DNA of 64,000 nucleotides, taken from contig CM073558.1 in the NCBI GenBank assembly GCA_037074615.1, positions 6,563,501 through 6,627,500 on the forward strand, given 5' to 3'. This DNA comes from Leucaena leucocephala. Lineage: Eukaryota > Streptophyta > Magnoliopsida > Fabales > Fabaceae. This document shows, piece by piece, positions 10,301 through 22,278 of the stretch (positions within the stretch are counted from its first letter, which is position 1; the number at the start of each line of letters is the position of its first letter). A program made the translations under genes and the position numbers. The notes beneath the pieces are model-generated. The model saw nothing but the letters and a program-made list of their open reading frames with translations, was not told the origin of the DNA and did not search any database.

Positions 10301-12897
10301 AAGAAAATATTTTTAGATGTTGCTTGTTTTTTTAAGGGAAAGATCAAAGACCAAGTGACACAAATATTTGAAATATGTGGTGATCTATATCCAACACTCG
10401 GAATAAGAGAACTTGTTGAGAAATGCTTGTTAACAGAATATTACGATAATCATGATTCTTGTTATTTGGGTATGCATGATCTCCTTCAAACAATGGGAAG
10501 AAATATTGTTCTAGAGGAATCACCTAAGGAAGCTGGCAGACGTAGCAGGTTATGGTCATTGGAAGATATTGATCATGTGATGTCAAAAAACAAAGTAAGT
10601 AGCTTCTATTTAGATATGCATTAAAGTTTTCTGTGATTTAAAATTTGCATTGATCAATATCATTCCTCATCCTAAGTTACAACATTGATTTTTTTTTCTA
10701 GGGCACTGATTTGGTAGAAGGTATACATATTCGATCACCTGTGCCATATGAAGCGAACTGGGACCCTGAAGCATTCTCTATGATGCGTAGCCTCAAAATA
10801 CTCATCATATTATGTGATGTGCACCTTCCTCGAGGTCTTACATTGCTTCCCAGTTCATTAAAAATTCTTGAGTGGAAAGCTTGTCCTTTGAAATCTTTTC
10901 CCTCCTGTTCTCATCTTGATGAACTTGTGCTCCTTAGAATGCGCCGTAGCAAGATAATACAACTTTGGGAGAGAACAGAAGTAAGAACTTTTGGCTTTTT
11001 GCCTTACGATATATATATGTATATATATATATATATTCTTGGAAAGCTAATCCATTTACACTTTGATTTTTTTGGTGGGTGGCAGATGTCAAAAAAGTTG
11101 AAGTTTATGGATCTAAGCTATTCTGAAGATTTCATAAGAACTCCTGATTTCTCGATGCTACCTAACCTTGAGCAGCTAATTCTTGAAGGCTGTGTAAAAC
11201 TTGTTGAAGTTCACCCATCACTTGGACAACATAAGAAACTTGTTGTACTGGATTTGAAAGATTGCAAGAATCTTAAAGCTCTCCCAAGTAGAATGGAAAT
11301 GGATTCATTGGAGAAATTGTTCCTTTCTGGCTGCTTAAAAGTTAAAAAGCTTCCGGAATTTGGGAAAAATATGACCAACTTGCTGGTTCTTGATGCAAAA
11401 AATTGCAAAAGCCTTGTTTGTCTTCCAAGTTTCACTTGTAACCTGAAATCCCTAAAAGTTCTCAACATTTTAGGTTGCACAAGATTTTCCTCATTACCGC
11501 AAAATATTGATGAAAATGAATGTTTAGAGGAGCTTGATTTGAGTGGACCTGCTGTAAGGGAAATACCCTCGCCCATCGCTAGCCTACCAAATTTGAAGAA
11601 ACTATATTGTGATGGATGTAGTGGTCCAAGTTCAACATCCAATTCATTAATAAGGAACTTGCTTTCCCCAGTTCGAAGGGCATTTGGGTTCGGTATTCAT
11701 AAAGCTCCCACTAGATTGATTTTACCTTCTTTCATCTCACGTCTAGCATCATTGAAGGAATTGGTTATGAGAAGTTGCAATCTCAGATCAATCCCAAATG
11801 ATCTGGGCTGCTTACCATCGTTGGAGGTCCTTGATCTTTACGGAAATGATTTTAGCAACCTATCTGATGGTAGTCGTGTTCTTCCTCCTTCTTTCTCCAA
11901 TCTTACCTCATTGAAGTCTTTGAACATGGCTAATTGCAATCTCCATGATGGGTCTGTTCCTGAGAATCTTAGTTGCTTATCATCATTGCAGATACTTAAT
12001 CTAGGGCTAAACGAATTTACATGTCTTCCTGCTGGTTGTGTTGCCAATCTTTCACATCTATCTGATCTTCACGTGGGTTATTGCCCAAAACTCAAATATT
12101 TGCCAGATCTTCCACCAAACCTACGGGAGATAACTACAATTTGTTGTCCTTCAATGCAACCATTATCTTTCTCAGACTTTCTGTCATATATCATTACAGC
12201 TACTAATGATCTTTCGAAATCCTTCAAACTTTGGTGGATGCAGCAGAGTGACATCCCATCATGGTTCCATAATCAAAATTGCCAATTTCTTCACGAAGTT
12301 GATGATTTTCCAGAACATTTTGATCATTATCTTCCCAATTTGATTGGTCGTTCTGTACCGTATGATTCCGTTGTGTCAATAAAAGTAGACATCTCTCATC
12401 TTTGGGGTTCAAGTGTAAGTTGGGGAATTTGTCTTTGCATTGTTGTACAAGAAAGAGACCTTCCATTACCTGATGAAGACATGTTCCATCGAAGATTTCG
12501 TCTGACATATAAAGATTTATCAGAGAAAAGGGAATTGGGGTGGATATTTCAAGAGGGAAACCATCCCAATAATATGAATATGTTTTATTTTCCTAGCACC
12601 AAGTTCCCTGTTGACTGTGGCCAGATCGAATTCATATTTTATACGAAAAAATTTAAGCTCAAAGACATGGAAGAAAATTGGGAAGGTCAGAGTAAGTTGA
12701 CGATAAGCAAGTGTGGTTGGTATGTGATAAGTGAGGAAGATGTTGAAGAATGGCGCAGATCAAAGAATGAATGCAACACTAGAGGTAACACTTATGGAAA
12801 GAGATCCTGCGTGGTTGAAGAATTGGGAGAAGAAGACAACATTGTGACTAATGAGGAATCGGAGACATCTTCTGGTAAACGCAGAAAAATTAAATAA
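7373..12897 (+). CDS. TIR-NBS-LRR (TNL) disease resistance protein, four exons, intron-1 donor altered
   Basis: Exons: 7373-7833, 9484-10594, 10702-10980, 11086-12897; joined they encode about 1,220 residues, a usual TNL size. TIR (residues about 9-150): YHVFLSFRGEDTR at the start, LSPNYASSRWCLLEL, GWRDAL. NB-ARC (about 165-500): P-loop GMTGIGKTTLA, kinase-2 KKVLLVLDYVSEID, RNBS-B GSRVIATTKN, GLPL box GLPLTLEVWGS, RNBS-D CFFKG, MHD motif MHDLLQTMGR. LRR region in exons 3-4 (LKFMDLSYSEDF, LDLKDCKNLKALPS and similar), then a C-terminal C-JID-type region with DIPSWFHNQN. Introns 2 and 3 have GTAAGT/GTAAGA donors. The expected exon-1 donor reads CAG|GAAAGT, not CAG|GTAAGT; unspliced, the frame stops at 7882 giving a 169-residue TIR-only protein. 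TNLs act as intracellular immune receptors; TIR domains are NADases. Kinase-2 has DY where DD is usual. A second copy of the gene is not present. Confidence 0.88.
7834..9483 (+). other. TNL intron 1 (1,650 bp)
   Basis: Acceptor TTTCATATAG (ends 9483) is good; the donor position has GA instead of GT. The intron is AT-rich with a short CT/CA microsatellite at about 8570-8603. TNL genes typically have a phase-2 intron between TIR and NB-ARC, and here the codon AG|G (Arg) is split in that phase: exon 1 ends in NG(R), exon 2 starts NEAKLIEEIV. No other coding material seen. Confidence 0.7.
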
Positions 12898-12981
12898 TTT
12901 CTTTTCATAGGTAACTCACCATCAGCCTTTATTTTTCTTCGCATTTTGAATTTTTATATTGAATCCAGCAACACACACACT

Positions 12982-13014
<33 letters not shown>

Positions 13015-13112
13015 CATTGATTCCTTGTGCCTCAGGTTGCAAAGTTGAAGGATGGAAACATTAAAGGAGCTTGTCTTCGAAAAAATTAATTGATGTAAGT
13101 AGATTTCTTACT
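12898..13112 (+). other. TNL 3' region with (AC)n tract and probable 3'UTR exon
   Basis: The stop codon is followed by AT-rich DNA, an AC dinucleotide run (about 12969-13008), then CCTCAGGTTGC, a non-coding GA-rich stretch and ATGTAAGTAG (a good donor, about 13093). This looks like a spliced 3'UTR. The copia element begins at 13113, only about 20 bases after that donor, so it would sit in a 3'UTR intron. Confidence 0.4.
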
Positions 13113-13585
13113 TGTTAGAATATAAACATCTCAAACTCAATATAATCAATCCATATTACAACATATATATAAGGATAAAACCTATATGAGATGCAGAAGA
13201 AGACTTAAAGTTACCTCTCGCCATTAGCTTGATTATCTAAGAACTGGAACTCAAATCAGATAATTGTCAATTAGATAACACTGTTAGATAAACAACAAGT
13301 TCTTCTAGCTAGTGATTAGACACAGTGATGGCAACTTGTGTACTGTCGTCACTAGTGGGGAACCTTCGAGAGTGAGCTAAAAAACTAAGTTATCGCTCTG
13401 GGACTCAGAAAATATCACATGATAAAAACTCAATTGTTAATTTTCACCATCAGAAAATTAACCTTAATAAACTAAGTCAACAACCCACCTTGGACTAGGC
13501 CCAATGACTACGGGCCACATTCAAAAATATTTATTAATATCCTAATTAATATCTAAATAGGTTATATTATAATAAATATCTCACA
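13113..13585 (-). repeat. 3' LTR of the older copia element (473 bp)
   Basis: On the minus strand it starts TGTGAGATATTT and ends TATTCTAACA. It aligns along its length with 19647-20117, with many substitutions visible by eye, so the insertion is not recent. Confidence 0.85.
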
Positions 13586-13829
13586 TTCTCCTACTTGGCC
13601 TGTATACTCAATGTCATTATCCTGTCTAGGTAAACTAATGTCATGCTACAAGATCACGGCAATAAGTCCTCTTTTATCAAGTATTACCTTCTATGTATTA
13701 CAGGTAGCACCATCATTTAATGGGTATCACATTATACATGAACTCAATGTTCATCAGTTCCTGTTTCAATGTTTATCAATTTTAACAACACAAATATGTA
13801 CAATCACAATTTGAAATGATAAACTACAA

Positions 13830-16800
13830 AATATGAGTTCATTGCCTATACCTCCACTAATCAAAAGAAGAATGAAGTTCCATATGAGGTACATGTGTGA
13901 CAAAATTTTTTGGCTTCAATCCTTTTGTTAAAGGATCAGCCGACATATCCAATGTACTAATGTGTTCAACGGAAACTTGGCTATCCTAAACTCTTTCTCT
14001 CAAGCAAAGGAATTTAAGTTTGATAAACTTGCTTCAAATTTTATTCCTTTTGTTGTTCACTATGGCTACCACAGCTGCGTTATCACAGTACATTCTTATT
14101 GACTTAGAGACTGAATCGACAATCTTAAACCCAGCAATGAAATTCCTTATCCAAATAGCTTGTAAACTTACTTCAAAACACACAATGTACTCAGCATCGC
14201 TTGTAGAAGGAGCTATTTGAGTTTGCTTAGCGCTTATCCACTATATACCTCCTTCTGCCAATAGGAAGATGTAACCAGATGTAGACTTGTTTGTGTCTAT
14301 GTATCCTCTAAGATTTTAATCTGAATATCCAATTATGTCTAGACTGTCTGTTCTCCTATATGTGAGCATGTAGTGTTTAGTGTCTTATAGGTACCTAAAC
14401 ACCTTCTTTGCAATTGTCCAATGTGCTTCCCCAGGATTACTTTGGTATCCTCCCAACATTCCCATAGCAAAAATGATGTCAGTTTTTGTACAAACTTGTG
14501 CATACATCAAGCTTCCCAGCACTGAGGCATATGGGACACTTTCCATCTATTTCCTATCAAGCTTAGTTTCATGACATTGACTTAGACTGAATCTATCTCC
14601 CTTTTCAATAGGAGCCACGTTAGATGAACAAATTTGCATTTTGAATTGTTCAAGAATCTTGACAACATGAGCCTCTTGAAACAAGCCTACAAGACATTGG
14701 GTTATACCTCTATGGATATTTATGCCAATGACATAAGATGCCTCACCCATGTCTTTCATGTCAAAATTTTTAAACAGAAATTGCTTCACCTTATGCAATA
14801 GTTCCAGATCATTGGTAGCAAGTAAGATGTCATCCACATACAAAATAAAAAATATGATCCTACTCCCACTAGCCTTGTGGTATATACAATCATTCATGAT
14901 GTTCTCAACAAAATCAAATGATATGATCACTTCATGGAACTTCAAGTACCTCTGCCATGAAGTCTATTTCAAACCATATATTGATTTCTTTAGCTTTCAT
15001 ACCAATTGTTCTTTACCTTCTACAATAAATCCCTCAGGTTGTTTCATATAGACTTCTCCTTCCAGTTCACTATTAAGGAAAGCAGTCTTTACATCTATTT
15101 GGTGCAACTCCAGATCAAAATTGGTCAATCAATACCATGATGATACAGAATGAATCTTTCTTAGATACAAGTGAAAAAGTTTCAATGTAATTGATTCCTT
15201 TTACTTGAGTGAAGCCCTTAGCAACCAACTTAGCCTTGTATCTATCGATGTTACCTTGTGAGTCTCTCTTGGTTTTGTAAACCCATTTATAGCCAATGGC
15301 CTTATACCCACTAGGAAATTCTACAAGTTCCCAAACATGGTTGTTTGCCATTGAATTCATTTTATCAATTATAGCATCATGCCACAACTTAGAGTTTGCA
15401 CTCTTCACAGCCTGAGTGAACGTTAAAGGATTATTCTCAACACTTACATCATAGTCAACTTTAGCATAATACACTACATAGTTATCAGGTACTGTCAGCC
15501 TTCTTTCTCTAGTTGACCTCTTTAATTTAACCTCTTGGGTTAATCCAAGTTGATGTATAATGACATCCTCTATAACATTTTATGGTGGTTCTACTTGTGT
15601 GATAGGTTGACCATCCGATATATGTCCATTTTGTTCAACATCATCAACTTGAGCCATAAGGTCTACATCACGTTCAATGTTAATCCCAACAGTGGGATGA
15701 CATTAACTACTAATGTCTCCTCATGAATCATATTAGTGGTTCGCTCTATGTGATCGTCTAATGGACAATCACTACCACTAATCACATCATTCTCAAGAAA
15801 CTTAGCATTCCTAAACTCTATAAAACTTTTAGAAGGTGAAGGATAATAAAACTTATAACCCTTAGACCTTTTCGCATAGCCTACAAAGTAAACTCTAATG
15901 GTCTTGGGGTCTAACTTCTTCTCCTGTGGATTGTACACTCTTACTTCAGCAGGACAACTCTATACCTTAAAATGATTTAAACTGGGTTTCCATCTCTTTC
16001 AGATTTTAAATTGTGTCTTGGACACTACCTTTGTTGAAACCCTATTTAATATGTATGTAGTTGTCTTGAGTACTTCCTTCTATAGGGAAGATGGTAGTTT
16101 GGAGCTACTCATCTTGCTCCAAACCATGCCCAACAATGTCCTATTTCTTCTTTCCGTTACACAAGTGATTTAGGCATAGTATATTGAGCTACTATACCTT
16201 GCTCTCGAAGAAAATTAGCAAATGGAAATGGCGCTTGTCATTCACTAGTATATCTACCATAATACTCACCACCACGGTCTGATCTCATAATCCTGATTGG
16301 TTTCTCAATCTATTTTTCTACTTCTACTTTATATTCCTTAAAAGTATCTAGTGCCTCACTTTTATTATAAAGCATGTAGACATACATATATCATGAGTAA
16401 TCATCAATAAAGGTGATAAAGTACTTTTGATCATGTGTAGTCAAATCAGGGAAACAAATATTAGTGTGTACAATTTCTAGCAATTTAGAACTTCTCTTAG
16501 CCCCTTTATGTGACTTATCGGTCTGCTTTTCCCTTATACAGTCTACACAAGAATCAAATTCTGAATAGTTCAAAAATGGAAGAATTATGTCTTTATTTAA
16601 CCTTTTGATTCTGTCAACGAAGATATGACCCAATATCCTATGCCACAGGCTATAAGAATTCTCATCGATGACACTTTTCTTAGTACCACACAAAATAGAA
16701 AAAGATTGAGGTGAATCATAAATAATTTTAAACAAACCATCAATCATAACTAAATTCGCAATCAAAACAAAATCCTTTGTCAAAGTCATAAGTTTTTTAG

Positions 16801-16942
16801 AAAGAACTAGATGATAATCAAATAGAATAAGCTTTGACATAGAAATCAAATTATTTTTGTAAGAGGGAACATAAAAAATATCATAAAGTTTCAAAACATG
16901 ATTATTTGAAAAAGTTATACGAAAAGTTTCAACGGCTTTCAT
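13830..16942 (-). pseudogene. Degenerate copia pol: integrase, reverse transcriptase, RNase H
   Basis: Read from right to left: a gag-pre-integrase segment with LWHRILGHIF and zinc-ligand pairs (about 16700-16500), integrase start TTHDQKYFITFIDDYS near 16400, integrase C-terminal part (15938-15663; VYFVGYAKRSKGYKFY), reverse transcriptase N part (15474-15115; WVYKTKRDSQGNIDRYKAKL and GFTQVKGINYIETFS), RT core with YVDDILLATND (about 14830), then RNase H remnants around 14300-13900 with YCDN and ADPLTKGLK-like words in shifted frames. Frameshifts and stops separate all blocks; no functional polyprotein is possible. Homology is clear from the diagnostic YVDD box and copia domain order (integrase before RT). 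Confidence 0.85.
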
Positions 16943-17450
16943 AAGATCTCCTCTCCCACTGCCTGAAAGGACAGTTTTTTCATTGGGATAGAGAGGCCTG
17001 CTTGACAGAAAGCCCTATATGGTAGTCAAAATGTGGATCATCGAACCAATGTCAATCCATCAAGTGTCATCATTAATGCTAGAAAAATTAGATTCAAAAG
17101 TAACATACAATGAAAGCATATCTCTCATCTCCATTATATGTTGTCTCATACCATCAATACGTGTAAGCCTCATAGCACATAGTTCATGCATGATGGCACC
17201 ACCCACCTCCTCATCTGTCAGCTTGAATTGCTTATCTAAGGCTTCTAGGTATCATTTGGATGTATCGCACTTAGGGACTACTCCCCTAATGCTTCTAGTG
17301 ATCATTTGTTGTATAAACAGAAGAGATAAGCGATTACTCTACTCCCATATATTATACATTTCGTTTGCCTCTTTGTCCTTAGAGGTATTATCAGGTCTCA
17401 GAGGTTTATCATCCCTCAAGTCATAATATAAGTCCAAGAAATTGAGTTAC
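16943..17450 (-). pseudogene. Degenerate copia gag/protease region
   Basis: The minus strand here still gives gag-like peptide pieces (for example around 17430-17300, DDKPLRPDNTSKDKEANEMY) in broken frames. Position between the leader and pre-integrase fits gag plus protease, but no zinc knuckle or DTG could be located with certainty. Confidence 0.45.
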
Positions 17451-19646
17451 AGCAAAATATCATCTCTCAAATCAGCATAGTTAATGATGTCATCTAAGAT
17501 TGTTTTGTTGCTTAAATCAGCATAATCCTGGGGGCAGTAATTAGATATGTAAAATAGAACAAACAAGCATACAAACAAGCTCACGAGTTAGAATTTGAAG
17601 CAATCACAAGTCACTGTGCCATGTATGCATACTTAGCTCAAATATAACATGTAAGCAGTATTAATACGTATCACCAATGTCTACCTGTGGGTAAAGGCAT
17701 TAGCACAGCATGTATTTATCCAAAATGATAGAATTATAACGTATTCATAATTTTCAAATACCTATGAGTTACTTAGAAAATAACAAGGTCATTCTATCCC
17801 ACCCTAATTAAATGTACAATTATGAGATATCTACCAGTGGACAAAGATAAATCATAACTATATATTTAATTACAACTGATATTTCAAATCCATGTGTGAT
17901 TAACGAATGCATGCAACAAATTTAATAAACAAGGATGTTGTATCTACTCCTAAAAAAAATTGCACGCTAACCACAAATATCATTCAGGTGCATTGAAAAT
18001 CTAAATATGCACAACTTAATAGAACAATTAATTCTCCTCCTAATTAAATATACAATCATGAGATATCTACCTGTGGATAAAGATAAATCATAACTATAAA
18101 TTTAATTACAACCGATATTTTAAATTCATATGTGATTAATTAATGCATGCAGCAAAAATAAATAAGGATGATATGGCTACTCCTCACAAAACTGCATGAT
18201 AATCACAAATATCATTGACGTGTATATAAATCCAAATATTCACATCATAATGGAGAATTTAATAAATTAATTTAATCAAAAAATATGACTAAATAATTTA
18301 ATTAAAGTTCTCCCATTATTTCATACACCCAAAAATTGTCTAATAAATTAATTCTAATTCAAAAGGTTTTTACAAAAATTAAATAGTTAATTTAATTGTC
18401 AAGGAGAAATTAATATACAAAATAGGCAATTAAATAACATTAAAAAAAAAATTAAAATTTGTAAAAATCTTTTCCAAATATTAAAATAATGGTGAAATTA
18501 ATTTAAACATTTAAGGGCATGTAATAGTAATTAAAAGAACATATTAAATTAAAAATAATTTAATTTAATTTGAACAAAATATTCAAAATCATTAAATTAA
18601 ATGGCCTAAAATAATTTTTTAAAAATAAAATCAAATGACCTATATACAACACTTAAATATAGAGCCCAAAATAATTTTCATAAATAAAAACAAAAAGTCC
18701 AACCCTAAAAAGTATTTTCTAGATGCAAACAGAAAAAAAATCTGTTTAGCCCAAAACCATAAGGCCTAACAGATAGCCATCACAAAAAAAAAATATACCC
18801 TGAGCCCAAGTGCGTTGTCACTGCCCATAACTAAAAGATAAAAAAATTAATAGAACAACCCAGTTGTAGCCACGTCTCAATCTGATTTAAAAAAATTAGG
18901 TGGCCGTAAACGCAGGAAGCCCAATCAGTTTTTAGAAACACAAAAAAAAAATTGGTTTTTCAAACAGCCCAAGCAGCATTTTCCAAAAAAAATACCAAAA
19001 ATTTATTTAGTCAGCCTAAAAACCCATGCAGGTGAAGTATTAAAAAAATATGATAGCTCAAAAGTATCCGCCTACTCTTCTTATTTTTTTAGCCTAATCG
19101 CAGTACTTGGGAATTTAGGTTTTGAAGATGAAACTGCAAACGCCACAAGAGCTGATAACTCCCTACAAATCGCATGGCATTAGCCGTAAAGGAAATCGGA
19201 GCTACTTTCTATGATTTTTGATAAGGTAACATACATCTTGACCAACTCTAACAGCCTCACGAAAAAGTTCATGAATAAAATCATTTAGCTGTAATCCATG
19301 ATTGATGTGACAATCTCATAACTTTCCCACTTCATAGTTAAAAAAGGTGAGAACCCCACATCCAATGATAACCCAGTGACCCCGAATGGAAGTATTGATT
19401 ATCAATTCCATTAAGCAATATACATAGCCCTTTGGTCGCCATGAAAACTGGACAGCGATGACTTGAACAATATATGCCGACCCTCGTGCTCTCGCCATTG
19501 ATGCACAACAATAATCAATAAATAGTTAAAGGATAAAAATTAATAAATTATTATCTTTAGAGGTCATATATCTCATATTACAACTCAGGAGAATTAGATA
19601 TCAACAAGCAAGGAAAAAAGATCTCAAATGAGGCTCTGATGTCACA
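17451..19646 (-). other. Long AT-rich leader of the older copia element
   Basis: About 2.2 kb lie between the primer binding site and recognisable gag, far longer than a typical copia leader. It contains an approximate direct duplication (17823-17938 and 18058-18175) and a short minus-strand ORF at 19316-19498 without recognisable domain. It may hold an older insertion or captured host DNA; I see no decisive boundary. Confidence 0.45.
17823..18175. repeat. Direct duplication, two copies about 235 bp apart
   Basis: TGAGATATCTACCAGTGGA at 17823 recurs as TGAGATATCTACCTGTGGA at 18058, and similarity continues for about 115 bases (shared words AAAGATAAATCATAACTATA, TTTAATTACAAC, ATGTGATTAA, GCATGCA). 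Several substitutions separate the copies. Confidence 0.75.
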
Positions 19647-20117
19647 TGTTAGAATATAAACATCTCAAACTCAATATAATCAATCTAGATTATAATATAT
19701 AAGTATAAAACCTATATGAGATGCAACAGAAGATTTAAAGGTACCTCTTGCCATTAGGTTGATTAATCTAAGAACTGAAACTCAAATAAGATACCCGTCA
19801 ATCAGAGAATACTGTTAGATAAACAATATGTTATTCCAACTAGCGATTAGATACAATGATGGCAAATTGTGTATTGTCGTCACCAGTGGGAAACTTTTAA
19901 GAGTGAGCTAAGAAACTAGGTTATCGCTCTAGGACTCAGAAAATAGCGCAAGATAAAAACTTAATTGTTAATTTCCACCACCAGAAAATTAACCTTAATA
20001 AACTGAATCAATAATCTACCTTGGACTGGGCCCAATAACTATAAGTCACACTCATACATATTTATTAATTATCCTAATTAATATCTAAATAAGTTATATT
20101 ATAATAAATATCTCACA
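19647..20117 (-). repeat. 5' LTR of the older copia element (471 bp)
   Basis: Partner of 13113-13585. It carries the element's own promoter, which would direct transcription leftward, antisense towards the TNL gene. The primer binding site follows directly on its left. Confidence 0.85.
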
Positions 20118-20301
20118 TTATTAACATTTTGATTTGCTTTGACAATAACTTTAACTCCATAAGAGAGGTTATATATATATGCTCTTTCATATTCTTGTTC
20201 ATATTTCTGTATTGAGTTATAAGTTTTCAAGTTCAATCCAATGTGAAGAATATGTCAATCTGATTTGCAGTTTTATTTCATGCAAGATTAATTGTGTTAT
20301 A

Positions 20302-20535
20302 CTACCTCTGTTTCTAAATATAAGACTCAATTATTTTTTTAGAAAAACTAAAGAAGCCAAATAAAATAATTAATTATAACTAATATTAAAACTAGTTGAT
20401 TAATCTGCCTAGATTAAGAAGTATATGATATGAATTCCTCTTGAGAGGTTAGATCTAATCATAATTAACTAATTTATTTAATTTTTTAAGTCTATTTAAA
20501 AAAGTTAACTGTATTTGATATTAAGGAATGGAGAC
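20302..20535. mobile_element. Stowaway-like (Tc1/mariner) MITE
   Basis: The left end CTACCTCTGTTTCTAAATAT resembles the Stowaway terminus CTCCCTCCGTTTC, follows a TA, and the right end AAGGAATGGAGAC is its imperfect inverse followed by TA. Length 234 bp, AT-rich, no ORF: typical of a MITE with TA target duplication. Confidence 0.6.
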
Positions 20536-22278
20536 TAGCATCTTGAGTACCACTTTGACTGAAGAAGTAATTCAGCTATTTTTTATGTACATCCTGAAAA
20601 TTCAGACAAAGGTGCTTGCTAAACGCAACAACGTAGTATATCAGATTTAGAAATAACCAAGGTCTATATGAAGTATGAATTTAGGGCTAGATTGGAAAGA
20701 ATTTTTAATAGATTTTTATTGTTTTAGTAGCTAGTGATACTTATTTGGAGGCTTTAATAGATTTTTAATACAAAATTTCTCTGAATAGGGATACTTATAT
20801 CTACAAGACTATATTTGGAGGTTGAGTTTTAATTCTGAAAAACGAGATAAAAATTGATATAAGAACTTGAGTGCTTGTTCATGCGAGTTTTTAAAGTTAA
20901 AATTTAAAAATAGGAATATTATTAAATCGGTAATGAGAGGTACTAAATTGGAAAATTATATTAAACTAAATAAAATCTTATTTAATCTCATATGCTATCC
21001 CATGGAGTTTGAAATTGTCAGTCCACTTATTTATATATATTTATTTGGATCTTCTTTTAACTAATTCCTATTATAAATTTCCTTTGAATTGCATTATATA
21101 TAGTGTCCCTTAAATTCCTTGAATCTCACTTGCATTATTGCATCAATAGTTGCTAAATGATTTTAATATGATGATAGTATGTTATTAATTCTGAAGGAAG
21201 TCCAGTGAGTCGTTTGTGCAAGTATACCATGAAGCAATACTAGCCCTCTTTATGCATGTGTATTGCTCGAGCTTATTGTTAGTTTTTAATATGCCTTTAG
21301 CATCAGATATCCCGTGCTTTTTAAGATTTGAACTAACCGACGAGCACTTCTTGAAAGTATTGTTATTAGCATATGATTTATTAATGTTTTTTTTTGTTAT
21401 AAAAAAAATTAAATAGGTCCAACACCAGTATCCTACTAAGGTTAGGGCACAGCCTCAGAGCTCAGAGAGTACTTATAGGAGCTTACGATATTGCCTACCA
21501 AATGAGTCATCACGAAGCAGGAATAGAATTTGCATCCCTATAAAATAGAGTGTGTTTTTAACTATTTGTATCAACTCTTATTGGCATGATTTATTAATGT
21601 TGAATGATGTTAGAGTTAAGGCTGGTCATTCCTTCCCTAATAGGCGTTTGGGAATGGAATTTCTCACACGTTATTGGGCAATAATAATGTATTTTCATTT
21701 CAACTTTGTGAATTTTATTGCCACGGTATTTCTGTGTAACAGATCGATATTTTAATTGTTGAGACTATCTAGAATCGATACAGCATATTACATTTAAATT
21801 CATTCATCTGAACCTAACAAAATAGTTAGCATTCACTGTGATTTGTTGTAGCGAAGTGAAAAGCACTAAGAGCTTATTGCCACTGTAAATTGTCCATATC
21901 TAATTTGGATAGTTTATATTGAATTTTTTTTACTTTTATTTTTTTAAAAATATTTATTTTTAATATATACATAATCTAAAATAAAGATGATTTCTTAACT
22001 GTTAAATTTTTTTAAAAAAATAATTTTTATATATAAAAATTATTAATTGAAAATTTTAAATTTATACAACTGAAACTGTATATGAATAGAGCATATCACA
22101 GCACAATGATGAGCACCATGTCTACATGATAATATAACGGGATGAAACATTGAACACACATAACCTTTATTTGTTATTACTCAATTACGTACGTACGTCT
22201 ACACAAACACGAGCACATACATCCATATATCATATCCAGCGATATTTTGTGGTAATAACTAATAAGAGAATAGAGAGT
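20536..22278. other. Spacer, no gene recognised
   Basis: AT-rich intergenic DNA. Short ORFs (for example 20867-21064, 21216-21416) have no recognisable domain or codon pattern. A GC-richer patch at 21417-21545 could be an old exon or repeat, but no family is recognisable. Its right end should hold the 3'UTR and polyadenylation site of DEFL gene A. Confidence 0.5.

Larger units (their letters stand above)
13113..20117 (-). mobile_element. Ty1-copia LTR retrotransposon, old and degenerate, TSD TTACT/TTATT
   Basis: Complete but decayed element of 7,005 bp whose genes run on the minus strand. LTRs lie at 13113-13585 and 19647-20117. The primer binding site, inside the right LTR, is TGACATCAGAGCC (minus strand; 19632-19644), close to the initiator-Met tRNA end TGGTATCAGAGCC with two changes and two spacer bases. 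The polypurine tract next to the left LTR reads CAAGTAGGAGAA on the minus strand. Flanking 5-mers TTACT (13108-13112) and TTATT (20118-20122) differ at one base, as for an aged target duplication. The element lies antisense to the TNL gene just downstream of its stop. Confidence 0.85.

Noticed and set aside
11211..12508. Three minus-strand ORFs in the LRR exon
   Set aside because: Shadows of the long + strand LRR frame; no domains.
21417..21545. GC-richer patch as a tRNA or SINE
   Set aside because: No cloverleaf and no A/B box pair on either strand.
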